This document shows, piece by piece, positions 9,795-20,172 of a stretch of 22,710 nucleotides of DNA. The stretch is from assembly GCA_043381765.1 (NCBI GenBank), contig JBHJMP010001074.1, forward strand, positions 1-22,710. The letters run 5' to 3'. The first letter of the stretch is position 1, and each line of letters opens with the position of its first letter. Position numbers and translations under genes: made by a program. The notes below the pieces were generated by a model. That model searched no databases. It saw only the letters and a program-made list of their open reading frames with translations, and had not been told where the DNA came from. This stretch comes from Collodictyon triciliatum. Taxonomy: Eukaryota > CRuMs.

Positions 9795-10814
9795 ATGAGA
9801 CTAGGCACGCAGTACCGACCAGACGGTCGTGGCCGGGATACATTCATCTTCCGCGAGCCACTCCTGACCTACGGCAAAGTCGGGCCGGTGCATCTCCTTG
9901 AGCCGCCAGTCTATCCCCTTCACGAGCGCGAACAAGAGCGCCTTGCACAGACCAAAGGCCGCTTCAAGCACGTCCCGCCCAAGGTGGACACGGGCTTGCA
10001 CCATTCTCCTCTCGGCAGCGTTTCCCCCCACCAGCAGTCTGGCTACACCACAGAGGCTTCTGGCAGCCCCAACGCCAACACCAAGCCCAGGGCTGTGTCG
10101 GCCGATGCCGTCCGGATATCGTCGCGCTTTCCTCCGTTGGATGCCTCTTCTGCCGGTCTGAGAGCCACAAACGAAGTCTCCTTCAAGGCCAAGAAGGCGC
10201 CTGTCTGGAAGCACACCCCCCAGGCTGCGGCTGACTCGGAGGCTTCCTCGCCGGTCCGTTTTCTGAGTTTTATTTTTTCTTTTTCCGTCCACAGTCAGGA
10301 TGTCGACAAGGAAAGTTTCCTGGTTGTAATAGCTTATCGGGTTCTTTTTGTTTATTCCCCTGCTTTCTCTTTCTCCCTTTCTCCCCCCGGTGCTTCTATA
10401 GGTCAAACATAGCGACCTCAGTGGGTTGAGCATCGTTCGTGATAATTACGATCCAACCCCGAAACTTCCCGAGAGGAAGATTCAAGGCACGGTGGACCGT
10501 TTATACCGCAACCATAAACCCCACGAAGAGGACAGCCAGGAGGTAGGTTGAGACATACGGTTTCATGTAATCTTATGATCAAGAAGCTATTGAAATGGTT
10601 ATATTTCATACAGTCTTGGGAAGATAAACAACACTGAAATATTATAACTCTTCTCCATTCTGAACAGCTTATTTTCCACCAGAACTAAAGCTTACTAATT
10701 TTCTTTTGCTCCTATTAAACGAAGCAGGATACCAGCCCGAAGGCAAAGACACCAAAGAACCCTCATGTGGATTACACACGCTGGCCATACGCATCCAACG
10801 TTATCTCCAAGTGA
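9795..10814 (+). CDS. Unrecognised three-exon gene, 228 aa, soluble
   Basis: Exons 9795-10253, 10402-10542 and 10728-10814 join in phase 0 at both introns (148 and 185 bp) and end at TGA. The N-terminus reads MRLGTQYRPDGRGRDTFIF and continues with a Pro/Tyr-rich YGKVGP..PVYPLHE stretch. The middle (about 60-150) is Ser/Thr/Pro-rich and probably disordered. Exon 2 has LSIVRDNYDPTPKLPERKI, and the C-terminus is VDYTRWPYASNVISK. There is no signal peptide, TM segment or coiled coil. A GxGRDTFI motif near the start together with short Pro/Tyr segments is reminiscent of small ciliary or microtubule-inner proteins, but that is only an impression. The clean phases and codon-like sequence make it a real gene; the function is unknown. 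Confidence 0.7.
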
Positions 10815-11421
10815 GGCTTGGTTCCCTTGTAGCCTGACATTCTTTGATACCACGGAAGACTGACGCCACGCACCCTTCTGAGTGTGTATCCTTCCTCTTT
10901 TTCTTCCTTTCTTTATTTCTCTCACTCTCCCATCGCAATATTACCATGATGATTAACCAATGACGAAAAAGAAAATATGAAAACAATCACACACCATACG
11001 AATATAAATCGTGTCAGATGAGGAAGCATGTTGGTCTCTGATTATGTACGAACGAAATAAACACAATACATTAAGAGAAACCCTATGTATTCAAAAAAAA
11101 TTGTCATTCTTTTATATTTATTTTTCTCCCATATCGAAGTGGATTGTGACTTTTTTTTCAGATGAGCATATTGGTGGCTCCAATTTTTCTCTTTATCAAC
11201 AGCGACCGAATCAAATTATGGGATTATTTTCCCACAAATCCTCTACTCAGTTCCCAGTCGGTAGCCCTTGGGCTCTTTGCTTGGAGGCTGCGGCTTGTCT
11301 TGGGATGTGGGCTGTATTATTTGATAAAAAAAAATCAGCAACTTTGGGATACCCTAGTCCCAAATATTGTAATCAAATCCTGTTCGCAGGTATCAGAACG
11401 AAATGATACGCGCAGTAGATT
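10815..11421. other. Convergent intergenic stretch, no gene supported
   Basis: It lies between the 3' ends of the 9795 gene and the FAM241-like gene. Overlapping plus-strand frames 11011-11406 and 11162-11425 have ordinary AT-rich composition and no recognisable motif. It probably contains both 3' UTRs. Confidence 0.5.
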
Positions 11422-11937
11422 TTAGAGCAAGTAACAATATATTGATACTATGATGATATGACCAAAGTGGTAGTGGGAATTTTCCCTCCCTTTGGTTAGT
11501 ACCATATGTGCTTGACTGCCCTGGGCATCCTGCTGGGCCTGAAGTTGTTGTTGAGACCGCATGTAAATAAAATAAAACAGCCCTCCTGCGAGAGCCGGTC
11601 TTGGGCCAAAGATGACACCCATTATCCCAATCAGAACAAGAGCGTAGACCGGGATGCTCATCCCAAGAATCGAAACAGGGGGATACCCAAAGCTCAGCAT
11701 CTCGATGTATTTCTATGTTAAGTGGCACGTCAGTATTCAATCGGACAGATAGTAAGTGGTCTGAGTACAAATATGATTGATTCGGGTGAATCGACTTCAT
11801 GTACAGATACCTGCAAGGGAGTTGATTCGTTTGGCCGAGCGCGGAGTTCCAAAGTCCGTCTGTTTCCTCCTTCCTCCTGGGGCATCGCGTGTGGCTCGCT
11901 CTGTGAAAATAATAATAAAAATAATAAAAATAATAAA

Positions 11938-11980
<43 letters not shown>

Positions 11981-12308
11981 GTAATAAGTGCGACAATAGT
12001 GAGCATCGAGGTTGCGAGACAATAATTTTTTTTTGGACCTGGTGTGTGTCTATGTAAGCTTGGCGAGATACAGAACCCAAAGGATAACTAAGAAAAAAAG
12101 GAAAAAAGAAAAAAAGAAAAAAAGAAAAAAAGGAAAAAAAAAGGAAAAAGGAGGTATAAGATAAGCTCACCCGCTGGGATCCACCCCTGTTAGTTGGGGG
12201 TGTTGACGACAGGGACGACAAAGTTGCAAACTGAGGTGCCCCGGGTCTGCGGTTGGAGCTGCTTCTCGGCTCGTCGGGAACGATCTCGCCGTTCACAATC
12301 CGCGGCAT
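11422..12308 (-). CDS. Small membrane protein resembling FAM241 (DUF4605)
   Basis: Exons 12308-12171, 11900-11811 and 11712-11422 join in phase 0 and give 172 aa. The start MPRIVNGEIVPDEPR resembles the conserved N-terminal (I)xNGEIVxDxxPR motif of FAM241A/B proteins. This is followed by a Ser/Pro/Arg-rich linker, a YIEMLSFGYPPVSILG segment, and one or two hydrophobic stretches (IPVYALVLIGIMGVIFG and ALAGGLFYFIY), then a polar Gln-rich tail. FAM241 proteins are small and single-pass with the same order; their molecular role is poorly known. The last 20 residues are uncertain: GTACTAACC at about 11501 could be a donor leading to another short exon. It is divergent to METTL13, 407 bp away. What I see is the motif and TM order; the family name is inference. 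Confidence 0.65.
11909..11985. repeat. (AAT)n microsatellite with AATAATAAAA variants
   Basis: A trinucleotide array inside intron 1 of the FAM241-like gene. It creates spurious poly-Asn, poly-Ile and poly-Tyr frames. Confidence 0.95.
12091..12151. repeat. (GAAAAA)n purine tract
   Basis: An A-rich array broken by single or double G. It forms a polypyrimidine tract on the sense strand of FAM241-like intron 1, near the donor. Confidence 0.85.
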
Positions 12309-12715
12309 TGTTTGCAAGAGTTGTTTTTGTTTTCTGTGTTGTTGTCTGTGCGCGTGGTGTTTTGCTTGGATTTGCAAGATTGGAGTAAAGCGAAGACTTT
12401 GTGCTAAGTACGAGTCACATATATCATGGCTAATGATCTCATCATAACAAAATCTGTAGGATTAGCATATAAAAGGAGTCAAAAAATTGAGTAACAATAA
12501 AGTTTTGTCATATATTCCAGAAATGATAAATTAAAGTGGAATACATAGCATCAATTCTCAACTTCGAGCCACACAAAATCCAGCCATCGCGATGAAGCCG
12601 CCCGCAAGAAAAAGCAACAATCCTGCATACAAGGGCATGACTTGTTTTTCAGGTTTCCTCAAAAAATATTGTAACGTCCCTGCCATGTTCCTTTTTTTTT
12701 TTAACAGCAACAATA
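12309..12715. promoter_or_regulatory. Divergent promoter region, FAM241-like / METTL13, with a probable METTL13 5' UTR acceptor
   Basis: 407 bp between head-to-head starts. A T-rich tract ending AACAG at 12708 lies just before the METTL13 ATG and looks like a splice acceptor, so METTL13 probably has a non-coding first exon in this spacer. The ATG-starting frame at 12592 is in a different frame from METTL13. Confidence 0.45.
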
Positions 12716-15700
12716 ATGAGCCTATTACCCAAAACCCGCGAGGATTTTCGCCTGTCCTCCTATTGGGATCAGTTCTTCCAACAGAGAGGAACAGAACAGC
12801 CCTTCGAGTGGTATGGCTCTTACAAGGAGCTCCGAAGGTCGGTGTTTTTTTTTTTTAAATACTCCATGGTGTAAAGTCAATATGATTGAAAAATGACTTG
12901 GATTTTTGTGAATTTTTTCATTCATTTTCTCTGAGTTTTTATCTGCTCCTCGCGAGCAAAGAGCGATCGTATGAATCCTTTTGCAAAGGTGCTTTGGGCT
13001 AAAACTCTTTGTGGATCCTTTCCTTCCTCCTACTTAGTTCTACTTTTAATCATAAATTGTCCGGATTCATGCAGTTTATTTCGAGCTTACACGAAGCAAG
13101 AAAACTCGGTCCTTGTGCTTGGCTGTGGTAATTCGTCGTCAAGTGCGGACATGTACCAAGATGGATACAAAAATATCTTAAACATCGACTTTAGCAAGAA
13201 AGTCATCGACCAGATGAAGTCAAGATACAGCAAAATGAAGACGTAGTAATTTATGCTTGGACACACATTCACCTCTTTGCTTTTTTGAAAATGAAATAAA
13301 ATGAAATAAAATGAAATAAAATGAAATAAAATGAAATAAAATGAAATAAAATGAAATAAAATGAAATAAAATGAAATAAAATGAAATAAAATGAAATAAA
13401 ATAAAATAAAATAAAATAATTGAAGGATGACTTTTCACAAATTCTCTGAAAATATTTGGATTCCTTGTAAAATCATCAATATGATTCGAATATATAACAG
13501 AATGCGATGGGAAATTATGGACATGCGGGATTTGAAGGTTGAGGCGGAATCTTTCAAGGTGGTTTTTGATAAAGGAGGACTCGATGCGCTTGTGGCGGAT
13601 GAAACTCCAGAAATTCGAGCCGATGCCATTAAAATGCTCTCTGAGGTTATTATCAATCACTATTCTTTAGATCAAATATAGGAAAGATTTATCTATCACT
13701 ATTAAAGCAAGACCTGAACAAACGAGGATTTATACAGTCTGAACGTAGCCTCTCATACTTGTCTCAATTCATTGCTATTCTCCTCTTCGTTTGAGATAAA
13801 TATTTGTTTATCGGAAAGATTAAAAATCCAAATGAAACTGTACCCAGTTTTTTTTTTTTAATATGTCTCAAAATTACATCAAAAAACAGGTACATCGTGT
13901 TCTACAACCAGGGGGCATATATTTTTGTGTTAGTATAGCACAAGAGTATGTTTTCAGATTATTGCTGGAGCATTTCTCGAAACTCGATATGGGATATAAG
14001 GTTTCAATCCACCCAGTACCTCGCCTTCCGAGCGAGAACGAGTCTCCTCTTGTATCGTTTGCGATTGTCATTATAAAACCAACTGAAGCCAGCAATGCTA
14101 TTGTGATGCAGGTAAAAGCGACTTTATCGAAAAAATTAATTATAACAGTAGAATCGACAATTCTAAATTTAATTTAATGACCATTACTCGTACAACTAAC
14201 CCCTCGTGTCAAATCAAAGAAATTCACATCCAACATCACATCATATCCATACAAACTGTTATATTGAAGTATACTTTCTAGACAACAACCGAAGGGGAAA
14301 CTGTACAGCATGGAAGTAGTATTGAAGAAACGATGGCTTCTGTCAAAGGACACCAAATGTCTGTTTTTAGCATGAAAAATATCAGACACTACAAAGCCGG
14401 CCAAATCTCCGAGCTCAGCCTACAAATTCCAGTGTCAGGTGCCTCTTCCAGCTCAAGTCAAGAGAAAGATAAACCAAAGTACACGCTCAAAATTGTTGAT
14501 GGAAAGCAAAAAGGCCAGTCAGGCCCAACAGCAGCGTTCCTTGTTCCACAAGGTAAATACCACTTGCATTCCTTCCAATCAAATACATTCGATACAATCT
14601 GACACCAATTCGATTCTTGTTTGTAATATCTAAGATTGCCGAGGTAATCACTAGGAAGAGAGCGAGACTTTATGTTTTCAAAAGATGAGGGGCTTTTACA
14701 GCTAGTAGAAACAACGGGATTCACGCGTCTTATTGTCGTTTATTTCTCACCGTATCACAAATTCCATGATATAGAATCGGTTGGTATATTTAAAATCACT
14801 TTAAGCGAAGCTAGTTTGTTTCTATTTTTCTGTTAATGAACAAAACCAAAACCAAAAACCAAAAACCAAAAACCAAAAACCAAAAACCAAAAACCAAAAA
14901 CCAAAAACCAAAAACCAAAAACCAAAAACCAAAAACCAAAAACCAAAACCAAAACCAAAACCAAAAAGAGTGAGAATGAAAAGTTTATATAAAAAACAGT
15001 GATTTTTTTTTTATCTAAAATGAACAAACAGGTAACAAAGGAACTTTCTCCGTTCATTTTGGAAGTATCGCTGCTACCTGATTCTTCTCAACCTAAAACA
15101 AAATCTAAAGGTCAAAGTTCGAGTAAAATTCCTTTTTTGACGGCTTCAGAAGGACTTGGAAAGAGAGAGTAAGTTACCCAGTATGAACTTAGCTTTTAGA
15201 ATGTTACCACATCCACGCTTTTTTTACCTCCAAGTTTGATAATTTATCATTTGTCAGCCCTAAAATTTTCAAGTGAATTTTCTGTTAAGGTTGGTCTACA
15301 AAGGGGTATCATCATTCAGCGGGTCATATAGAGTAGAGAATGTCGATGAAGGTTGATTTCATCACTATTATTCTTAATTTTTAGGGAAATGTTTTGCATC
15401 GATTTGACATATATTTTTAACATTCTAATATCAATTTATATGTCCCCCAATTCTGCCTATATTGACTCCATTGTCTTGGTTTTTTTTTTTTGAACATTTG
15501 TTTATGATAATTTTTTTTTTTTAAAAAAATAAGGCCTTATTTTAAATTGATTTCTTCATTAAATGTGAGTGGTGCATAGGGGGAAAATATATGCCTTTAT
15601 CTTGGAATTGTACAATATGTGGTCTTACTATATCGAAGGCAAATTATAAATTGATAAGCCATGACAGAGTGTAATCTCCATTTAACGCCTAGATGATGAA

Positions 15701-17632
15701 ACCTACAGGAGGTTAATATTCGATTCAAGCCCGAATGTCGTACAAACAGAGGCGAAACTCACAAAAAAACCTCAAGAGTCTCCAAAACGCAAAGGAAAAA
15801 AGAATAGTGCAAATGCCCAAACGATGTTACAAAAAGTTGAGAGCGAAGCCGAAGCTGTGTTATCTTCCCTGGCAATTTCATCGTCACCTAAATCGCCTAT
15901 CGATGTTGGGTATCTACCTTTTGAATATCATCAAGGAATGGTCGCTGCATTATCGCTTGCTTCACCAGTATTTAAAGGTAGATATTGAGTTCATGAACAT
16001 TTTATATGAAGAATCTGTATCAAGCACTCATTGTAAAATATTGCCAATAGAAAAGTTAATATATGAATAAAGCCAACGATTCAAATGATAGTTAAGTAAT
16101 GTACCGCATTTCCCCTAGAATCGTCAAGCTCTCCATCTTGCTTAGTAATTGGTCTTGGAGGGGGGATGCTGCCGATATTTCTTTATCATTCTTTCCCAAC
16201 TCTAAATATTGATTGTGTCGAACTTGACCCAGAAATCGCCGACATTGCAAAAAGGTTAGTCCATGGGATGTTTTCTTTTCTTTTCATAATGAAATGCTTA
16301 TAATGTTGGGTGACCTGTGATGAAATGAAAATTAGCTGCTTCTTTTTCTTTATTACTATTTATCTTTATTCTATTCACATTTAGATGGTTTGGGTTCGAA
16401 GAAGATGAGCGTCTGACTCTGAATATTGCAGACGGACTTGAATATGTCAAAGGAAAACAAGGTATTTTGAGCGTGGCGTTCAAGACATTTCTGTAGTTCA
16501 AAGAGTACAAAATTTTGAACTAAACTGTATCTACTTTTCTTCTTCATATATATCTATATGATCGTATATTTAATCACTGATATGAAATTCTAATATGCAC
16601 GTATACTTCGCATTCACTTAAAGGTGCATATGACATCGTCATCATTGATGTCGACTCTAAGGATATCACAGAGGGACTCAGCTGCCCACCATCCAGTAAT
16701 ACAATCATTAATTTTCAAGACATCGAGTTATTCCTATACATGTGATTATTAAATGTGTATTTTTTTTTTTTTAAAAAAAAAGTAAAGCGCCCGTTCGGTG
16801 CAAACAAATCAAAAATACAATCACAGGGTCGCGACATTCATAACAAAATGAATTCATAGGCTTCGTAGAGAGTACATTTTTAGAGCAGATTAAACTCAGC
16901 ATGAAGGAACAAGGGCTCCTCCTGCTCAATCTATCGTGCCGAGCTGAAACTCTTCGAAATTCGGTACTGGCGACCATAGGTGAAGATTTCTTAGCATAAC
17001 CAGTACTCCAAGTCATGAACTTTGGTTCTATTTCTTCTCAAAAGTACTAACATCAAGCCACATGAAAACACAGTAATTGAAGAAATTGCGCACATATCCG
17101 ACTTACATTATTCAAACTTAATACTGCGCAAATTGGCCTCTTAAAAAGACAATATTTTAATTCAAGATTTAAATAATATCAATAGCAACATCATTTGTGG
17201 ATTCGTATCAGTTACCTGTGGAAGGTACAGTCAATGTTGTTGTGTGTGGGTTGAAACAGCAGCGACATGCGACACTTAGCAAACGTGAGTACAATCTTAT
17301 CGATGCACGTCCCGGTACAAAACTTGCTTTTTTTCTTTTTGACGGGGTTTGGTTTTTTTTTCTTTCTTATCTTCCCCTTATCCTTTTCCTCGAGAAAAAT
17401 CATTCGGTGTTTTAATTGATACCCACGCCTGGCGTACATTCATCATGGGTTTCATCGTGGATGATTATTCTAATACCACCCATGATTCCCTACGATGTGG
17501 TCCGCATCACATGCAGCTGATGCCGATGTAATCAAGGCTGCGAAGGACAGCAACGTGAGCTGGACTACAGAGATTGAGTTTATCAAGTGGATGATAAAGC
17601 TGAAGCGCATCCCACGTGCTGTCCAAGCGTGA
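12716..17632 (+). CDS. METTL13: METTL13 orthologue, eEF1A lysine and N-terminal methyltransferase
   Basis: Fifteen exons: 12716-12837, 13075-13242, 13501-13645, 13890-14111, 14282-14552, 14655-14779, 15032-15168, 15290-15351, 15693-15977, 16119-16254, 16385-16461, 16624-16695, 16860-16979, 17186-17284, 17517-17632. All phases agree, giving 718 aa (human 699). Two methyltransferase domains are visible. The N-terminal one has YWDQFFQQRG, FEWYGSY, SAM motif VLVLGCGNSS (53-62) and FDKGGLDAL (119-127). The C-terminal one has CLVIGLGGG (520-528), CVELDP, RWFGF and IIDVDSKD with SCPPSSF. In animals the N-terminal domain methylates eEF1A Lys55 and the C-terminal domain trimethylates its N-terminus; both domains keep their motifs here, so both activities are likely. 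The protein acts in the cytosol and tunes translation elongation. Exons 8 and 12 use AAG acceptors. Terminal exons carry SYQLPVEGTVNVVVCGL and end IPRAVQA. Confidence 0.95.
13291..13418. repeat. Decamer array (ATGAAATAAA)x11 then (ATAAA)n, in METTL13 intron 2
   Basis: Eleven exact copies of the 10-mer (13291-13400) followed by about three copies of a 5-mer. Exact copies imply recent expansion. Confidence 0.97.
14841..14968. repeat. Heptamer array (CCAAAAA)n in METTL13 intron 6
   Basis: About 14 near-exact 7-bp units, flanked on each side by CCAAAA 6-mers. In the transcript the intron is C/A-only across more than 120 nt. Confidence 0.95.
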
Positions 17633-17677
17633 CACGAGCCGCCAAAGAGTCTGCTTCCAAATAAAACCAAAAGCACA

Positions 17678-17778
17678 ACAAAAAAACAAAAAACAAAAAA
17701 CAAAAAACAAAAAACAAAAAACAAAAAACAAAAAACAAAAAACAAAAAACAAAAAACAAAAAACAAAAAACAAAAAAA
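17678..17778. repeat. Heptamer array (CAAAAAA)n between METTL13 and BABAM1
   Basis: About 13 units of CAAAAAA start about 45 bp past the METTL13 stop, so they probably lie in its 3' UTR or the BABAM1 promoter. They generate spurious Phe/Cys frames on the minus strand. Confidence 0.95.
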
Positions 17779-17861
17779 GAAAAAGAAACGGTCAACCTAC
17801 CATACCGCAGCCAGCACGATCCTGCCGACTCTGCCTGATCTCAGCCCCGCCCATAGAACAG

Positions 17862-19748
17862 ATGTCCTCTTTACTCCAACAGATACCAGAAAGGATCGTA
17901 GGTTCATCCTGTCTTGCCAACTCTGATATGAGCTAATTGATATGATTTAGATATCCATGGTATTGTAAAACATCCACCTTTTCCTATTAGCTGATTGTTT
18001 TCTGTATGGCGAGTTTAGCTCATCTGCATCGATTCGGACGCTTCCTTATTCACTGACGGCGGAAAGTAAGTTAAACACAACGCATGGTTGTTGCGAATCA
18101 CCTCATGCGTCACCTTTTATGACCCCCACACGAATCTCTTGTTTAATCCATTATAAAGTCGCGAACTAAAATATTCTTTCCCGCAGGAAGGGTCATACAT
18201 ATTTTAATAAAGTATATCATGATTCATTTTTTTTTAATTCGCCACACATTTCCCAACAAGATAAACAACTATTGCATCTTTTTTTTCTTCTGTCTCTCTC
18301 TACTATCTTTCTTAACGCCATTATGGCGAAGCAAATAATCGCGACTGTTTAGTGCGTCCCTTTTCCTGCATTCATAATTGCAATCTGTTTATTTATCCCC
18401 AAAATCATACGACCTTTGCACAGATTGAAAGGACTGACAATCATTTGCAAAAAACACTGTTTATTTCTTAAGCTCCCGAGCTCCGCACCCCCTTCGAACA
18501 TCGGTCCTCGCCTTGCGTCACGCACTGGTGCAGTTCTTGGCTGTCAAGAATAGTATGAACCCAAAGACCGAATTTTCCTTGGCGTGCATATCCAACACAT
18601 TCCTTTTGATGCAGTCAATGACAACAAAGGCATCAGAGATTCTGGAGGCTTTTGATAGCTGTATGGTGCTGTCCAACTTTAATGTGAGCTCCAACCAGAT
18701 CGGTAATAGCATTTTCTGCGATTTGTTTCATTTTTTTTCATTTGGTTAATTTCGTACATGTGTCATTAGGAATAAAGTACTGCTATATTGAGTAGATGAT
18801 GTATTTGATAAAAAATGACTTGATTGTAATATGTTATCAAGTATCAAATTAGAGTGCTTAATTTTTCTCTATAACACTTAACCCTTTAGATTACAGCGAG
18901 ATGATAAATGAGTTGTAAGAGACTTTGACAAATATGGATACATGTATAATCGGCAATCAGTTATACTTTGTGTTTTATGACTCATTACATCTCAGCATTC
19001 TTCAGGGACCCCAAAACATAAAGAGTAAAGACGAAGTTACCCATACTTCAAGATTAGTATGGATATACTGCAGGTCTATACATTTGAAAAGCATAGAAAC
19101 AATGGTAGGAAAAGAGACTACACCGAAAGCTAAAATATTATTCCGTAAAGATGATATCAGAATAATGATAAATATTTTCCTCTACCTTATAAGCAACACC
19201 TAAAATCCTCCATGTCGAATGTTTACTTTATGATGATTCCCCCCAATCCAATATGAATAAACAAATACAGATTCCTTCCATAGTCCCGCCTTACTGTTTC
19301 TTGGATATTCTGTTTTTGCATTCAGACATCACCTATATGCCACTGGAGAGAAAGGCTGTGAGTAAACAATAACCAAAACCAAGGGCTATATATTGTTGCA
19401 CATATCACCAATGAAATTCACACATCTGACAACGTTTATAGGCATACAACTTGATATTCGACGGGCTCAAAAAGGCCAGTGACTTGTTTCCAAACAGTCT
19501 ATGTATGGAATCTACTCACATATCAGTAGGGGTTTCAATTCCTTGTGCACCTCGAAGCATGAATACTACACAACAAATCATAGCATACCTCATGTTTTAT
19601 TCGTTTCCTTAAATATGCAAAGATCGGCCTTCTCTGTTCTCATTTTACTTTGGTTCAGAACGGGTTCTTCCGGTGCGTCATGTTTCTTCTTGCAAATCCC
19701 CACCAACGAAACATAAAATCAATTCTTGGGTCATTAAGTGTCGCGTAA
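17862..19748 (+). CDS. BABAM1: BABAM1/MERIT40 orthologue, BRISC and BRCA1-A complex subunit
   Basis: Exons: 17862-17901, 17991-18065, 18481-18702, 18890-18914, 18996-19104, 19271-19357, 19442-19525, 19659-19748; 243 aa. The core matches the von Willebrand A-like fold of MERIT40: ALRHALVQFLAVKNSMNPKTEF, FNVSS, a LFILQ segment, RLVWIYCRS, PPYCFLDILFLHSD, and the C-terminal LLANPHQRNIKS. MERIT40 scaffolds the BRCC36 Lys63 deubiquitinase in DNA repair and cytosolic signalling. Human MERIT40 (329 aa) has a long disordered N-terminus that is absent here. Exons 3-8 are firm. Exons 1-2 are tentative: GTAGGT at 17898 would be the stronger donor but leads to a stop, so the exon 1 end (17901) and exon 3 acceptor (CCCGAG|CT) were chosen by phase. 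Exon 4 is a 25-nt microexon. It follows METTL13 in tandem, 229 bp downstream. Confidence 0.82.
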
Positions 19749-20172
19749 GAGGAACATACTCGTATTATAGACGCAATGCTCGACTCTAGTATGATTCACA
19801 GATTCCGTGATAAACAAAACAAAACAAAACAATGTAGATTCCTGAACTACGTAGCATGTTATTTCACATTATAATTTTGTGTTGTCGATACTAAAAAATC
19901 GCTTTGGGGTTGACTAGAGATTGACCATCATATTTTGATTAGCGCACAATGTATTCTTGCTTTTATCTTTTTTTTTTGTGTTCAAATGTTTGAAATTACG
20001 CTTCACGCATAGTTAAAACTGGTGTATATGTATATTTAATCATATCACCACTTTACAATGGGCAACATAGCATTTTAAGAAAAGAATTTTCTGGACAATT
20101 TGTTAGATTTGTACAGTATATCTTGTTTATATGTATATCTTTATCTTCTCCTTTTCCCCACTTCCTAATGGT
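19749..20172. other. Convergent spacer between BABAM1 and the vezatin-like gene
   Basis: AT-rich sequence with a short (CAAAA)n run at 19815-19832. No coding signal seen. It presumably contains both 3' UTRs. Confidence 0.55.

Noticed and set aside
9491-9901. 136-aa plus-strand frame overlapping the start of the 9795 gene
   Set aside because: It is out of frame with the supported exons, with low-complexity Lys/Asn content at the start and no motif.
11730-12057. Poly-Asn, poly-Ile, poly-Leu and poly-Tyr frames around the AAT array
   Set aside because: These are products of a trinucleotide repeat in an intron. Only the short exon 11811-11900 is coding.
12592-12858. 88-aa plus-strand frame ahead of METTL13
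   Set aside because: It is in a different frame from the conserved METTL13 start and has no recognisable sequence. It is more likely 5' UTR and intron.
13220-13660. 146-aa minus-strand frame with repeated FISFYFILFH
   Set aside because: It is antisense to the decamer array and METTL13 exon 3.
14841-14968. Possible CRISPR-like array
   Set aside because: The units are contiguous 7-mers with no spacers, inside a eukaryotic intron.
17470-17795. Repeating Phe-Cys-Phe frames on the minus strand
   Set aside because: They are translation of the CAAAAAA array.
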